Positions 44,860-55,059 of a stretch of 64,000 nucleotides of DNA are shown here, piece by piece. Position numbers and translations under genes: made by a program. Source of the DNA: Nocardia sp. NBC_00403 (lineage in GTDB: Bacteria > Actinomycetota > Actinomycetes > Mycobacteriales > Mycobacteriaceae); contig NZ_CP107939.1 in assembly GCF_036046055.1 (NCBI RefSeq), positions 7,316,001 to 7,380,000 of the forward strand, read 5' to 3'. The notes beneath the pieces were generated by a model. That model ran no database searches, was not told the origin of the DNA, and saw nothing but the letters and a program-made list of their open reading frames with translations. The number at the start of each line of letters is the position of its first letter. Position 1 is the first letter of the stretch.

Positions 44860-46383
44860 TCAGAAGATCCCCTCGCCGGTCGCAGGCGCACGGTCGAGCA
44901 CGGCGTCGGAGACGGTGAACGTCAGCTGATCCAGTTCACCCGCCGCCAGTTCCGGGGTCCGCTGCGCCGCGTCGAGGAAGCGATCCTGCTCGCTTGCGCT
45001 CAGCACGCCCTCGGCCAGCGACCGGAACTTGGCGACGTATTGCTCGCGGGCGAACGGCCGCGCACCGAACGGGTGAGCATCGGCGACCGCGAGTTCGTCG
45101 ACGATGGTCTCGCCGCTCTTCAGAGTCACCACAGCCCGCGCCCCGAACGCCTTTTCGTTCGGATCGGTGGCGTGATAGCGGCGCGTCCACTCCGGGTCCT
45201 CGGTGGTGGAGATCTTGCGCCACAGTGCGACGGTGTCGGGCCGCTGCGCGCGCTCCGACGCATAGGAGCGCTCGTGATGCCAGGCGCCGTCCTGGAGCGC
45301 TACCGCGAAGATGTAGGGCACCGAGTGATCGAGGGTCTCCCGACTGGCCTGCGGATCGAACTTCTCCGGATCTCCGGAGCCGGTCCCGATCACCACATGG
45401 GTGTGATGGCTGGTGTGCAGCACGATCGAGGCGATCTGATCGAGATCGCCGATGCGGCCGCGCATTCGGCGGGCCAGGTCGATGGGCGCCTGACTTTGGT
45501 ACTCGGCGGAATGCTCCTTGGTGTAGCTGTCCAGAATCGCGCGCTTGGCCTCACCGGGCCCCGGCAGTGGCACCAAGTATTCGGCATCCGGACCACCGAG
45601 CAGCCAGGCGATGACACCATCGGCGCCCTCCCAGATCGGTGCGGGCGCGCCCTCGCCGCGCATCGCCCGGTCGATGGCCTCCACCGCCATTTTCCCTGCG
45701 AAGGCGGGCGCATAGGCCTTCCAACTGGAGATCTCGCCCTTGCGTGACTGGCGGGTGGCGGTCGTGGTGTGCAGGGCTTGCCCGATCGCCTGATAGATCG
45801 TCTCGGCGTCCAATCCGAGCAGCGTGCCGATCCCCGCGGCGGCCGACGGGCCGAGATGCGCCACATGATCGATCTTGTGCTCGTGCAGGCAGATTCCCCG
45901 CACCAGGTCGATCTGGATTTCGTAGCCGGTCGCCAGGCCGCGTATCAGCTCGGCGCCGGAGCGGCCGGTGTGCTGGGCGACCGCGAGGATCGGCGGGATG
46001 TTGTCGCCGGGGTGCGAGTACTCGGCGGCCAGAAAGGTGTCGTGAAAGTCGAGTTCGCGCACCGCGACTCCGTTCGCCCACGTCGCCCACTCCGGCGACG
46101 CCCGGTGCGCTGTGGGCACACCGAACACAGCCGCTCCCAACCGCCCCGGTCGCGGGGTGTAGGGCTGTGCGGTCGCCTGTAGCCGGGCACTGGTGACGGG
46201 ACGGCGGAGCACCGAAGCCGCGGCGACCGCCGCGTTGTCGATGAGTCGGTTCACGATCATCTCGGTCACCTCGGCGGTCACCTCGACCGGGTCGGTGGCG
46301 ACCTCGGCAATCTTGGTGGCAAGGTGTTCCGAGCGCGGAAAGTCCTCGGCGGCGCTGCGTGAGCGTACAGTGTGAGTCTTCAT
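44860..46383 (-). CDS. prpD: 2-methylcitrate dehydratase
   Basis: The 507-residue product belongs to the MmgE/PrpD family: [20 protein letters not shown]-type region ELDFHDTF (about 103), [12 protein letters not shown], a central helical domain and [22 protein letters not shown]. The enzyme dehydrates 2-methylcitrate to 2-methyl-cis-aconitate. GGAGG precedes ATG 46383. It is transcribed towards prpB/prpC, away from the divergent regulator gene, with the shared control region between them. Confidence 0.94.
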   Translation of the reverse strand: MKTHTVRSRSAAEDFPRSEHLATKIAEVATDPVEVTAEVTEMIVNRLIDNAAVAAASVLRRPVTSARLQATAQPYTPRPGRLGAAVFGVPTAHRASPEWATWANGVAVRELDFHDTFLAAEYSHPGDNIPPILAVAQHTGRSGAELIRGLATGYEIQIDLVRGICLHEHKIDHVAHLGPSAAAGIGTLLGLDAETIYQAIGQALHTTTATRQSRKGEISSWKAYAPAFAGKMAVEAIDRAMRGEGAPAPIWEGADGVIAWLLGGPDAEYLVPLPGPGEAKRAILDSYTKEHSAEYQSQAPIDLARRMRGRIGDLDQIASIVLHTSHHTHVVIGTGSGDPEKFDPQASRETLDHSVPYIFAVALQDGAWHHERSYASERAQRPDTVALWRKISTTEDPEWTRRYHATDPNEKAFGARAVVTLKSGETIVDELAVADAHPFGARPFAREQYVAKFRSLAEGVLSASEQDRFLDAAQRTPELAAGELDQLTFTVSDAVLDRAPATGEGIF

Positions 46384-46442
46384 GCATCCTCCGGTTCAGT
46401 GTCACTTCGCACGCTACGCAGGACCGATTCGATGCAGAACAC

Positions 46443-46494
46443 CTTGCAACGGCAGAATTTTGCGGGCGAGATTTGCATATTTTGCGATGTTTGC
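46443..46494. promoter_or_regulatory. TTTGC repeat cluster, probable RamB/PrpR control region
   Basis: TTTGC occurs at 46459, 46472, 46481 and 46490, and TTGCAA at 46444-46449, between divergent prpD and the regulator gene. The last three TTTGC copies are spaced nine bases apart, close to one helical turn. RamB/PrpR-type regulators bind TTTGCAAA-like sites, so this is the probable control region for both genes. Confidence 0.65.
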
Positions 46495-46520
46495 GAATTC
46501 CGGCCGCTACCATCTTGCAC

Positions 46521-47942
46521 GTGCGCAAGATGTACGCGGGCGCCCGACTACGGCGGTTGCGCGAAGAACGGCGAATGACCCAGGCAGCCCTGGCGAAGTC
46601 GCTCGATCTATCGCCCAGCTACCTCAACCAACTCGAGCGTGACCAGCGACCACTCACCATCCCGGTACTGCTGAAACTCAACTCCACCTTCGACCTCGAC
46701 GTGCAGTTCTTCGCCGCCGACTCGGACGCGCGGCTGGTCTCCGACTTGCACGAAGTGCTGGTCGATGCCGCGGGCGGCGACAGCGCGCCGCTGACCGAGG
46801 TGGAGGAACTGGCGACCCGGCTACCCGAGGTGGCCAGGATCGTCGTCTCGATGCACCGGCGATTGCGCGCCGCGACCGACCAGCTCGACCTGCTCTCGGC
46901 GCGGGTGGCCGCCCCAACCGGCACGCCCGGCACACCCATGCCCTATGAGGATGTGCGCGACTTCTTCTACGACCATCACAATCACATTCCGCAACTCGAT
47001 CATGCTGCCGAACAGCTCTTCGAGGAATGCGGCATGACCATCGGCTCGCTCGATCGGCAACTCGCCAGAGTGGCCGAAGAGCGCGCGGGTGTAACGGTTC
47101 TCGTGCGCGGCGACGGCGCCGACCCATCGATCCCGAAACGACACTACGACCCGGAAAGCCGCACACTGACGCTGGCTCGACGGCTGCGACCCGGGCAGCG
47201 TGCCTTCCAGATCGCCACCACGCTCGGATTCTTGCTCTTCGGAAAAGAGCTGGACGCGGTGCTGGCCGAAACCCCCTCGCTGACCGGCGAATCCCGCGCG
47301 CTCGCACGCATCGGACTTGCCAACTACTTCGCCGGCGCATTAGTGCTGCCCTACGGCCGGTTCCTGCGCTCGGCCGAGGAGCTGCACTACGATATCGACC
47401 TGCTCAGCCTGCGGTTCGAGGTCGGTTTCGAAACGATCTGCCACCGGCTGAGCACCCTGCAGCGCCAGGGTCAGCGCGGCGTGCCGTTCTTCCTTGTCCG
47501 CACCGACCGCGCTGGCAATATCTCGAAACGTCAGTCCGCCACCGCATTCCATTTCTCCAGAGTCGGCGGCAGCTGTCCGCTGTGGGTGGTGCACGAGGCG
47601 TTCGCCAGCCCGGGCCGCGTCTCGAGGCAGATCTCCGTGATGCCCGACGGTCGCCGCTACCTGTGGATCGCCCGCACCACCATGACCGCGCCGCACGGAT
47701 TCGGTACGTCCACAAAGAACTTCGCGATCGGGCTCGGCTGCGATATCGAATACGCCGACCGCCTGGTGTATTCGACCGGCCTCGACCTCGACGACCCCAC
47801 CACCGGGGTACCGATCGGTGCGGGCTGCAAGGTCTGTGAACGCCCCTCATGTCCCCAGCGTGCCTTCCCCAATATTGGTAGCCCCCTTGCAGTCACCGAG
47901 CACACCAGCACAGACCTCCCGTATCCCCGCTCGGCGCGCTGA
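46521..47942 (+). CDS. prpR: PrpR/RamB-type short-chain fatty acid regulator
   Basis: The roughly 473-residue product has an N-terminal XRE helix-turn-helix (LRRLREERRMTQAALAKSLDLSPSYLNQLE) and a long ligand-binding (DUF2083-type) domain. It ends with a cysteine group, GCKVCERPSCPQRAFP, matching the iron-sulfur site described for mycobacterial PrpR. It activates or represses prp genes in response to propionyl-CoA or related ligands. GTG 46521 is chosen since an open frame from 46359 would cross the control region; ATG 46530 is an alternative. There is no clear ribosome site, so it may be leaderless. Confidence 0.9.
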   Translation: MRKMYAGARLRRLREERRMTQAALAKSLDLSPSYLNQLERDQRPLTIPVLLKLNSTFDLDVQFFAADSDARLVSDLHEVLVDAAGGDSAPLTEVEELATRLPEVARIVVSMHRRLRAATDQLDLLSARVAAPTGTPGTPMPYEDVRDFFYDHHNHIPQLDHAAEQLFEECGMTIGSLDRQLARVAEERAGVTVLVRGDGADPSIPKRHYDPESRTLTLARRLRPGQRAFQIATTLGFLLFGKELDAVLAETPSLTGESRALARIGLANYFAGALVLPYGRFLRSAEELHYDIDLLSLRFEVGFETICHRLSTLQRQGQRGVPFFLVRTDRAGNISKRQSATAFHFSRVGGSCPLWVVHEAFASPGRVSRQISVMPDGRRYLWIARTTMTAPHGFGTSTKNFAIGLGCDIEYADRLVYSTGLDLDDPTTGVPIGAGCKVCERPSCPQRAFPNIGSPLAVTEHTSTDLPYPRSAR

Positions 47943-47947
47943 CGGCC

Positions 47948-48016
47948 GGCCGCACCCCACACGATTCGGCCGAAACCGTTTCGGAGCATGGAGATTTCAG
48001 GGAGTTCGGTGCGGCC
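47948..48016. terminator. possible bidirectional terminator structure
   Basis: Between convergent prpR and recG, GGCCGCACC (47948) pairs with GGTGCGGCC (48008), and the enclosed loop carries a smaller CCGAAA-CCG-TTTCGG hairpin (47970-47984). There is no T-run. Confidence 0.42.
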
Positions 48017-48036
48017 ACCGCTCCGAGTGGGGCCGA

Positions 48037-50328
48037 TCAGGATTTGGCTAGGTATTCGATGCGCTCGCCATCGACCGCGGCGTGCATCATGCCTGCCAGG
48101 CCCGGGTGCTTTGCCAGGCCGGGATCGGCCGCCACTACTTTCCTGGCCAAATCCTGTGCGGCGGTAATGACTTCGAGGTCGTCGAGCAGCGAGAGCAGTC
48201 GCAAGGAGCGGGCGGTGCCGGATTGGGCAGCGCCGAGGACGTCGCCTTCGCGGCGTTGGCGTAGGTCGAGGACGGCGAGTTCGAACCCGTCGGTGGTGGC
48301 CGACACCGCATTCAGCCGTGCCATGGCGGTGCCGCCGGGGTTGGCGTCGGTGACGAGCAGGCAGAGACCGGCATGTTTGCCGCGGCCGATACGGCCGCGC
48401 AGCTGGTGCAGCTGGCTGACGCCGAATCGGTCCGCATCGAGAATCACCATCACGGTGGCATTCGGGACGTCGACGCCGACCTCGACGACGGTGGTGCAGA
48501 CAAGGACATCGATGTCACCGTCATTGAAAGCACGCATCACCTGGTCTTTTTCATCCGACGGCAGCCTGCCGTGCAGCAGGCCGACGCGGACGCCCGACAG
48601 CGGGCCGGCGCGCAGCGTGTCGAACACCTCGACGGCGGCCTGCGTCGTCGGGCCCTCCTTCTCGGGTTCGGGCTTGTCGCCGGATTTCGACCGGCCGTTG
48701 CGGGACTTGCCCGCGCGGGCGGCGTCCTCGTCGTCACCGATCCGGGAACAGACAACATAGGCCTGCCGACCCGCCGCGACCTCTTCGAGGATCCGTTCCC
48801 AGGCCCGATCGACCCAGCTCGGATGCTGCTTGCGCGGCACCACCTTCGAGATGATCGGCGAACGTCCCCTCGGCAGTTGGGTGAGAGTGGAGGTCTCCAG
48901 ATCACCGAGTGTGGTCATGGCGATGGTGCGCGGAATCGGCGTCGCGGTCATCACCAGCAGGTGCGGACTGGAGCCGGCTTTCGCCTTGGCGCGCAAAGCA
49001 TCCCGCTGCTCGACACCGAAGCGGTGCTGTTCGTCGACCACCACCATGCCGAGATCGAAGAACTCCACGGCGTCCTGGATCAACGCATGGGTGCCGATCA
49101 CGATGCCTGCCTCGCCGGTGACCGCGTCGAGCAGCGCGGCCTTCTTCGTGCCCGCCGACATCGAACCGGTGACCAGCACGACCTTGGTGGCCTGCTCCGC
49201 GGCGCCCAGCTCGCCTGCGGTGCCGAGGTCGCCGAGCATCGCGCGCAATGACCGATAGTGCTGAGCGGCAAGCACTTCCGTCGGCGCCAGCAGCGCGCAC
49301 TGCTGGCCCGCATCGACCACCTGCAGCATCGCGTGCAGCGCGACGATCGTCTTGCCCGAACCCACCTCGCCCTGCAGCAAACGGTGCATGGGATGGGTAC
49401 GCGAGAGGTCAGCGGAGATCTCCGAGATCACCTGCCGCTGCCCTTCGGTCAGTTCGAATGGCAGGCGGGTGTCGAAGACCGCGGCAATGCCGTCGGATCG
49501 TGGCGGGCACGGCCGCGCCGCGCGTCCCTCCACCTCGTGCCGACGTTCGGCGAGCACCAGCTGCAATGCCAGCGCCTCGTCGAAACGCAAACGCTCCCTT
49601 GCCTGCTCGATGTCGGTCTTGCTCTCCGGCAAATGGATCAGCCGCAGCGCTTCGGACACCTTCAGCAGCCCGCGATCCGCGCGTAGGTCGGTCGGCAACG
49701 GATCGTCGATCGGGTCCAGCTGATCGAGCACCTGCCGGACACAGGCGAGCAGATCCCAGCTCTGCACCTTCGCGGTAGCGGGATACACCGGAATGTATTC
49801 CCGTTCGAAGAAGGAGACATCCACGCCTCCAGCGCCTTTCGCGCTCTGCGCCAGCCCGCGCAGCGCACCGCCGCCGCGCACCGAGGTCAGGTTCTCGACC
49901 GAGCCGTCTTCCTTCTCCGGCAGGATCAGATAATCGGGATGCGAAAGGTTCCACCGGTCCGGCCGCCACCAGTGCACGGTGCCCGACATCATCGCCCGGA
50001 CTCCTTCGCGGACAAGGTAACTCACCTTGTCTCCATTGAAGAAGGTGATCTCGATCGGACGCACCGAGCCGGTGTCGAGGACGACCTTGAGCAGCCTGCC
50101 CCTGCGGTTCTTCATCGGCCGCAGTTCGGTTTTGGTCACCCGGCCGATGACGGTGATATGCGCGCCCTCCTCGGGCTCTTCCTGCGTGAGGGGCTGGCCC
50201 TGGGTCGCGTAGCGCAGCGGGTAGTGCCGCAGCAAGTCCTCGACCGTGTGCATGTCGAACGCGTCGGCCAGCGGCTCGGCCGCCTTCACGCCGAGCAGGT
50301 GGTCGAGCCGATCGCTCAATGTCGCCAT
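48037..50328 (-). CDS. recG: ATP-dependent DNA helicase RecG
   Basis: RecG remodels stalled replication forks and Holliday junctions. The 763-residue product has the N-terminal wedge/OB domain, Walker A GEVGSGKT (about 320), the DEQH-type Walker B VVDEQHRFGVEQR (about 430), motif III ATPIPRT and the C-terminal motif LRGRIGRGKHAGLC. A Lys/Glu-rich insert (KSRNGRSKSGDKPEPEKEG) lies between helicase lobes at about 535. The order recG next to the DAK2 gene follows M. tuberculosis Rv2973c-Rv2974c. Confidence 0.97.
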   Translation of the reverse strand: MATLSDRLDHLLGVKAAEPLADAFDMHTVEDLLRHYPLRYATQGQPLTQEEPEEGAHITVIGRVTKTELRPMKNRRGRLLKVVLDTGSVRPIEITFFNGDKVSYLVREGVRAMMSGTVHWWRPDRWNLSHPDYLILPEKEDGSVENLTSVRGGGALRGLAQSAKGAGGVDVSFFEREYIPVYPATAKVQSWDLLACVRQVLDQLDPIDDPLPTDLRADRGLLKVSEALRLIHLPESKTDIEQARERLRFDEALALQLVLAERRHEVEGRAARPCPPRSDGIAAVFDTRLPFELTEGQRQVISEISADLSRTHPMHRLLQGEVGSGKTIVALHAMLQVVDAGQQCALLAPTEVLAAQHYRSLRAMLGDLGTAGELGAAEQATKVVLVTGSMSAGTKKAALLDAVTGEAGIVIGTHALIQDAVEFFDLGMVVVDEQHRFGVEQRDALRAKAKAGSSPHLLVMTATPIPRTIAMTTLGDLETSTLTQLPRGRSPIISKVVPRKQHPSWVDRAWERILEEVAAGRQAYVVCSRIGDDEDAARAGKSRNGRSKSGDKPEPEKEGPTTQAAVEVFDTLRAGPLSGVRVGLLHGRLPSDEKDQVMRAFNDGDIDVLVCTTVVEVGVDVPNATVMVILDADRFGVSQLHQLRGRIGRGKHAGLCLLVTDANPGGTAMARLNAVSATTDGFELAVLDLRQRREGDVLGAAQSGTARSLRLLSLLDDLEVITAAQDLARKVVAADPGLAKHPGLAGMMHAAVDGERIEYLAKS

Positions 50329-50332
50329 GGAT

Positions 50333-52210
50333 CTATTCCACCCCTATCTGCACCAGATCTCCTTGCTGCCCACCGGAATACACGGTGACCTCGATACCGG
50401 GGAAGCCCTCGACGATGTGCGTGGTCAGTTCGTCGGCGAGCCCGGCGGGCGCCGACCGGCCCATCAGCAGGGTGACCAGGTCACCGCCGAAACCCAGCAT
50501 CCGGTCGAGCAGGGTCAGTCCCGCTGTCCGTACATCCCGATCGATCACCACCACGTCGTGACCGACCAACCCGAGCCCGTCACCGGATTCACAGGTGCCG
50601 ACCATGGTGAGCGCGCGGCCGGTGGCCGCGCGCAGCGAACCCCAGCGGGTGGCCGCGGCCGCCTCGGACATCGCGAAGGCGTCGTCGACCGCGATCCGGC
50701 CACGATCGTGCACGGCCAGCGCCGCCAGTCCCTGCACCATGGATCCGCTCGGCAGCAGCAACACGTCGCGTTGTGCGTCACGGGCCGCAACGCCGACGGC
50801 GACCAATTCGTGTGCGGGCAGCGCACCATTGGGCAGCACCAGCACCTCACGGTTGGGCAGCCGCCGGATCGCGGCGAGCAGCGCGGCGCTGGTGACCGGG
50901 CCGTCACCGCCGAGCACCACCGCGCCCGCGGCCTCGAACAGCGCGGCGGCTCCCGCTCCCGCCGCAACAGCGAGCACCCCGCGGTCCGCCGGCTCACCGC
51001 GTGCGTTCAGACCGCCGCGCACATCGATCGCGGCGTGCCGAGCGCCATCGTCGCGAACAACCGCCCCGTCCCGAGCAACTCCACCGTCCCGAACAACTGC
51101 GCGATCCCGGGCAACTCCATCGTCCGGAACAACTCCACGGTGTCCAACGGTGTCGGCGACGAGTCCAGCGTGGGCGGCCGGTGCGAGGGCATGCGCGACA
51201 CCGTCGACACCCGCGGCAATGTCGGCATGCGTATGGCCGACCTGTGCGGTGATCGCGAAGCTTTCGATCCTGATGTCGCTCAAGGTGCCTGCGACCAGGC
51301 CCGCCTCGACCGCAGCGCCTGCATCCGCACAGTGCACATGCGCCGACCACGACCCACCGCCGTCACCGACCACAACGACGGAGTCCCCCAACTCGGCCAG
51401 CGCCGCACGCAAGCGGATGACCTGCCGCTCGTCGGTCTCGGTGAGCACATACATCACTTCGAAATGCGGCCCTGGCTCCGCGACGTCGGGCACGTCCACG
51501 CCGGACCCGCCGATTTCACCGCGAACGTACTCCGGCCTGGCAGGCGTCTCCCCCAGTGTGACCGAGACCAAACTGTCGAGCAGCACCACAAGTCCGCGCG
51601 CTCCGGCATCGACCACCCCGGCCTCGCGCAACACCCCGAGCTGCGAGGGCGTGGCGCCGAGCGCCTCGGCGGCTCCATCGGCCGCCGCCACCGCCACCTC
51701 GGCAAGAGCGGGATTCGAACAGGCCGCGGCACAACCGGCCGCGCAATCCAGCACCGTGAGAATCGTGCCCTCGACCGGGACGCTGAGTCCCTCGCGCACC
51801 AGAGCGGAGGCCCGCGCCAAAGCCTCGCGCAGCGTGCGTCCCGTGAGCGGTCCGCCGTGCACCGCTTCGGCGATGCCGCGCAGCACCTGCGAGAGGATGA
51901 TTCCGGAATTGCCGCGGGCCCCGAGTGTCGCCCCACGCGCCATCGCGGAGGCCACATCGTGGGCGGATACCGCGCTCCCCGGCGCGCGATACGAATGCGC
52001 GGAAACCACCGCGGCGTCGGCGGCCTGCATTGCCGCGCGCATGGTTGCCAGCATGTTGGTGCCGGTGTCGGAATCGGCGATCGGGAAAACATTGAGCGCG
52101 TTGATCTCCTCGCGGCGCCGCTCCAGGCCCGCGAGGCAGACCCGGCCCCAGCGCAGTAGCGCTGTGCCGTCCAGAGCACTCGGGCGGACAAAGGTCCGGC
52201 CATCGCTCAT
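50333..52210 (-). CDS. DAK2 / FakA-like kinase-domain protein
   Basis: The 625-residue product starts with a DAK2 (DhaL-like) domain: [18 protein letters not shown] (about 38-55) contains the Mg-ATP-binding Asp residues, then [12 protein letters not shown] and PVEGTILTV. The C-terminal half is DegV-associated (DAK1_2), giving the architecture of fatty acid kinase FakA/YloV. Corresponding mycobacterial genes are Rv2974c-Rv2975c, where the protein is split in two; here it is one frame. A tandem-repeat insert ([22 protein letters not shown]; about 51040-51170) disrupts the C-terminal region. The lipid kinase role is inferred from the family. ATG 52210 is used. Confidence 0.85.
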   Translation of the reverse strand: MSDGRTFVRPSALDGTALLRWGRVCLAGLERRREEINALNVFPIADSDTGTNMLATMRAAMQAADAAVVSAHSYRAPGSAVSAHDVASAMARGATLGARGNSGIILSQVLRGIAEAVHGGPLTGRTLREALARASALVREGLSVPVEGTILTVLDCAAGCAAACSNPALAEVAVAAADGAAEALGATPSQLGVLREAGVVDAGARGLVVLLDSLVSVTLGETPARPEYVRGEIGGSGVDVPDVAEPGPHFEVMYVLTETDERQVIRLRAALAELGDSVVVVGDGGGSWSAHVHCADAGAAVEAGLVAGTLSDIRIESFAITAQVGHTHADIAAGVDGVAHALAPAAHAGLVADTVGHRGVVPDDGVARDRAVVRDGGVARDGAVVRDDGARHAAIDVRGGLNARGEPADRGVLAVAAGAGAAALFEAAGAVVLGGDGPVTSAALLAAIRRLPNREVLVLPNGALPAHELVAVGVAARDAQRDVLLLPSGSMVQGLAALAVHDRGRIAVDDAFAMSEAAAATRWGSLRAATGRALTMVGTCESGDGLGLVGHDVVVIDRDVRTAGLTLLDRMLGFGGDLVTLLMGRSAPAGLADELTTHIVEGFPGIEVTVYSGGQQGDLVQIGVE

Positions 52211-52561
52211 CGTGTCCCGCACTCCGGGCACCTTCACCTCTCTCCACCTCGTCGATACCGCGATCGGCCACCGCACTGCGTGACCCGCGTACCACCCGCA
52301 CGCCAGGTTAGCGGGCGATACCGACAGCGGATTCGGGACACCGAATCACTACACTGGGCGGCGCCCGACGGTGGTTGCCGTGCGTGCTCCGGCCGCCCGG
52401 TTTGGCGGATCGGGGGCCCGGCAGCTAATCTTGCAGGGTTGCCTCGCGCGGCCGTCGCCGGTTTGCGCTGGCCGACATCAGTCGGCAAGGCATTTGACAT
52501 TGTTTCCGGACATGCTGCCGCAATGCAGCAGTCCCCACATGACATGAAGGAGTTCGCGACT
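52211..52561. promoter_or_regulatory. 351-nt divergent promoter region (DAK2 gene / rpmB)
   Basis: No gene is seen here. Signals include a palindrome GATTCGG-GACA-CCGAATC (52330-52347) followed directly by TACACT (52350-52355), which could be a -10 for the plus strand. A TTGACA hexamer at 52494-52499 lies 62 nt before rpmB. Neither promoter is complete by consensus. Confidence 0.45.
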
Positions 52562-52753
52562 ATGGCTGCCGTCTGCGACGTCTGCGCCAAGGGCCCCGGC
52601 TTCGGGAAGTCGGTCTCGCACTCGCACCGGCGTACCAACCGTCGCTGGAACCCGAACATCCAGACCGTTCGCGCCCAGGTTGCGCCGGGTAACACCCGCC
52701 GCATGAACGTGTGCACCTCCTGCCTCAAGGCAGGCAAGGTCGCCCGCGGCTGA
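52562..52753 (+). CDS. rpmB: 50S ribosomal protein L28
   Basis: The 63-residue product begins [21 protein letters not shown] (ATG 52562, AAGGAG upstream), then [11 protein letters not shown] and a C-terminal [10 protein letters not shown]. The two CxxC pairs are those of zinc-binding (C+) L28. Start and length match the family exactly; an upstream extension of the frame is not coding. C+ forms are often not the ones under Zur control. Confidence 0.97.
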   Translation: MAAVCDVCAKGPGFGKSVSHSHRRTNRRWNPNIQTVRAQVAPGNTRRMNVCTSCLKAGKVARG

Positions 52754-52835
52754 TTCAGCCGCACCATACCGACACACGCCCCGGCACCCTTTGGGTGATC
52801 CGGGGCGTAGTCATAGATAGGGCCGTTCGGCGACC

Positions 52836-53351
52836 ATGGTGATCATGACCCCGTGGCAGATCGTCCCGCTCGCCGCCGAACACACCCGCAGCCTGGCCGA
52901 GTGCCACATCGCCTGCTGGCGCGAGGCCTACCAGGACCTGGTACCAGCGCACGTGCTCGCCGCCTTCGACGTCGAACGACGGACGGCACAGTGGGAACGC
53001 AATCGGATCACATACCCGGGACATACCCACGTCGCGCTCGTCGACGACGAAGTGATCGGCTTCGTCAGCGCGGGCCCGACCCGCGACCGGCCTCCGGTGC
53101 CCGCAACCGAATTGAATGCGCTGTATGTCCGGTCCCCCTGGTACGGCACCGGCATCGCGCACGAGCTGATTCACACGGTTCTCGACCCGCAGACACCGTG
53201 CTCGCTGTGGGTGTTCGAGGAAAACCCGCGCGCGCAGCGCTTCTACCGCAAGCACGGCTTCGAACTCGATGGCACACGCCGGGTCGAAGCGTTCACACCC
53301 ACGTTCGAGGTTCGGATGGTGCGCTTTCCGCACGATAGTGTGCAGTCATGA
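52836..53351 (+). CDS. GNAT family N-acetyltransferase
   Basis: The 171-residue product has the GNAT fold: strand-loop with VALVDDEVIGFVSAG, then ELNALYVRSPWYGTGIAHELI, where P-W-Y-G-T-G-I-A is the acetyl-CoA pyrophosphate-binding loop (Q/R-x-x-G-x-G/A), and ENPRAQRFYRKHGFELDG as the final helix/strand. Substrate unknown. Its stop overlaps the start of the enoyl-CoA hydratase gene by four bases. An ATG 12 bases downstream (MTPWQIV) is an alternative start. Confidence 0.92.
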   Translation: MVIMTPWQIVPLAAEHTRSLAECHIACWREAYQDLVPAHVLAAFDVERRTAQWERNRITYPGHTHVALVDDEVIGFVSAGPTRDRPPVPATELNALYVRSPWYGTGIAHELIHTVLDPQTPCSLWVFEENPRAQRFYRKHGFELDGTRRVEAFTPTFEVRMVRFPHDSVQS

Positions 53352-54127
53352 CCTCCTCCACCGAGACCGAGTACGTCACCACCGTCGACGGCGTGCTGCA
53401 GATCACCATCGCCACCTCAGCCAACGGCACCTCCATGGATTTCGCGGGTATCGCCGCGGGTTCGGCCGCCTTGCGGACCCTCGGTTCCGATGTGGGTGCG
53501 GTGCTGTTGACCGGAACCGGTGCGAATTTCTGTGCAGGCGGCAATGTGCGCGGCTTCGCGGCGGCCGAGGATCGCGCTGCGCATATCCACGGTCTCGCAA
53601 CGGATCTGCACGAATTCGTCCGCGCGCTCGACGAGACGGTGGTGCCGGTGGTCGCCGGGGTCCAGGGCTGGGCGGCGGGCGCCGGGATGAGCCTGGTCTG
53701 CCTCGCCGACATCGCGCTCGGTGGCCCGAGCACCAAACTGCGGCCGGCCTACCCGGGTATCGGACTGAGCCCGGACGGCGGCATGTCGTGGACGCTGCCG
53801 CGCATCGTCGGCGCGGGGCGGGCTCGCGAAATCCTGCTCACCGATGCGGTTATCGATGCCGAAACAGCCGTGCGCCTCGGCATCCTCAGTCGCGTGGTTG
53901 CCGACGACGACGTGCGTGCCGAGGCGCTGAACCTGGCTCGCAGCCTTTCCCGCGGACCTCGATCGACCTATGCGAGCATCAAATCACTTCTGGTGCAATC
54001 GTCTTCGGCGACGCTGAGCGAGCAGCTCGACTACGAACGCGATGCCATCACCGCGGCCGCCAACGGCCCCGCCGGGCGGGAAGGCGTCGACGCGTTCGTC
54101 GAGAAGCGTAAGCCCAATTACGTGTAG
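53348..54127 (+). CDS. enoyl-CoA hydratase/isomerase family protein
   Basis: The 259-residue crotonase-fold product has GTGANFCAGGNVRGF (oxyanion hole Gly region) and QGWAAGAGMSLVCLADIALG, typical of the family. The usual catalytic Glu positions are only partly conserved: GLSPDGGMSWTLPR resembles the isomerase group. It probably acts on acyl-CoA in fatty acid or branched-chain degradation. ATG 53348 overlaps the GNAT stop (ATGA), so they are translationally coupled. Confidence 0.93.
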   Translation: MTSSTETEYVTTVDGVLQITIATSANGTSMDFAGIAAGSAALRTLGSDVGAVLLTGTGANFCAGGNVRGFAAAEDRAAHIHGLATDLHEFVRALDETVVPVVAGVQGWAAGAGMSLVCLADIALGGPSTKLRPAYPGIGLSPDGGMSWTLPRIVGAGRAREILLTDAVIDAETAVRLGILSRVVADDDVRAEALNLARSLSRGPRSTYASIKSLLVQSSSATLSEQLDYERDAITAAANGPAGREGVDAFVEKRKPNYV

Positions 54128-54139
54128 CGCCGGGCCGGG

Positions 54140-55003
54140 CTAGGGCGTCGAGGCCAAGACGAATTTCGCGACGGCGTCGGTGAAGGCATCATTGTCGTCA
54201 CCGGCGGCCGTGTGCGCCGCACCGCCGATCTCGACCAGCTCGGCGTGTGGCACCAAATCCTGAAAAGCGGCCGCGCCCTCGGCACTGACCACATCCGACT
54301 GCATGCCCCGCACGAGCAAGACCGGGATGGTCAGTACGCGCGCGGCGGCTTCCATCTCGTCGGTCATGTCCGTTGCATCCTCGACGCGATTCTTCAGCAT
54401 GTCGGGATCCCAGTGCCAGTACCAGCGACCGTCACGCTCACGCAGATTCCGCAGCAGCCCGTCGGAGTTCTTGGGCCGTGGACGGTGCGGCATGTATTCG
54501 GCGACCGCGTCGGATGCCTGCTCGACGGTGTCGAAACCGTCGCGATGCTTGCCGAGGAAGTCGATCACCCGCGCGACCCCGTCATGCTCGGGGCGGGTGA
54601 CGATATCTACGAGGACGAGCGCGCTGATCGCCGCGCCACCGGGGACCGTGGTCGTCAACAGTCCGGTGATCCCGCCCATGCTCGCACCCACGACTACAGC
54701 TGGGGCGCCCAACTGCTCCAGCACCGAAACAAGGTCGGCGACCATCGTTTCGCGGCGGTAATCGCTGTCGGGCGCCCACTGGCTGTCGCCGTGGCCGCGC
54801 GCGTCCAGAGTGACGACCTGCATCCCGGCGGCAGCCAGCTTCGCACCCGTCTGCTTCCACGAGTGCCTGGTCTGCCCGCCACCGTGGAGGAACAGGACGA
54901 GCGGACCGTCGGCCGGGCCGAACCGGTCGGCGGCCAGCTCGATTCCACCCGACCCGCGCAGCCGCAGCCGGACCGGATCGAGAAGATTGTTCGCATTACT
55001 CAC
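54140..55003 (-). CDS. alpha/beta hydrolase
   Basis: The 287-residue product has an HGGGQTRHSW oxyanion segment, the nucleophile elbow G-A-S-M-G-G (VVVGASMGGITG, about 107-118) with catalytic Ser, an acid in LLVRGMQSDVV, and the His in IGGAAHTAAGDD. It is the family of soluble esterases, epoxide hydrolases and C-C hydrolases; substrate unknown. It is convergent with the enoyl-CoA hydratase gene with 12 bases between stop codons. Confidence 0.93.
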   Translation of the reverse strand: MSNANNLLDPVRLRLRGSGGIELAADRFGPADGPLVLFLHGGGQTRHSWKQTGAKLAAAGMQVVTLDARGHGDSQWAPDSDYRRETMVADLVSVLEQLGAPAVVVGASMGGITGLLTTTVPGGAAISALVLVDIVTRPEHDGVARVIDFLGKHRDGFDTVEQASDAVAEYMPHRPRPKNSDGLLRNLRERDGRWYWHWDPDMLKNRVEDATDMTDEMEAAARVLTIPVLLVRGMQSDVVSAEGAAAFQDLVPHAELVEIGGAAHTAAGDDNDAFTDAVAKFVLASTP

Positions 55004-55059
55004 GATCCGAGGATCGCACAGTTAATCCGAGGGGTTGATCGAGCCCCGGTGAATGGACC

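Noticed and set aside
47866..47880. CTTCCCCAATATTGG, a half match to the operator
   Set aside because: Lies inside the prpR coding region and lacks the right arm TGGGAA.
50246..52159. Plus-strand frame of 637 codons opposite the DAK2 gene
   Set aside because: Arg/His/Gln-rich shadow of the minus-strand gene.
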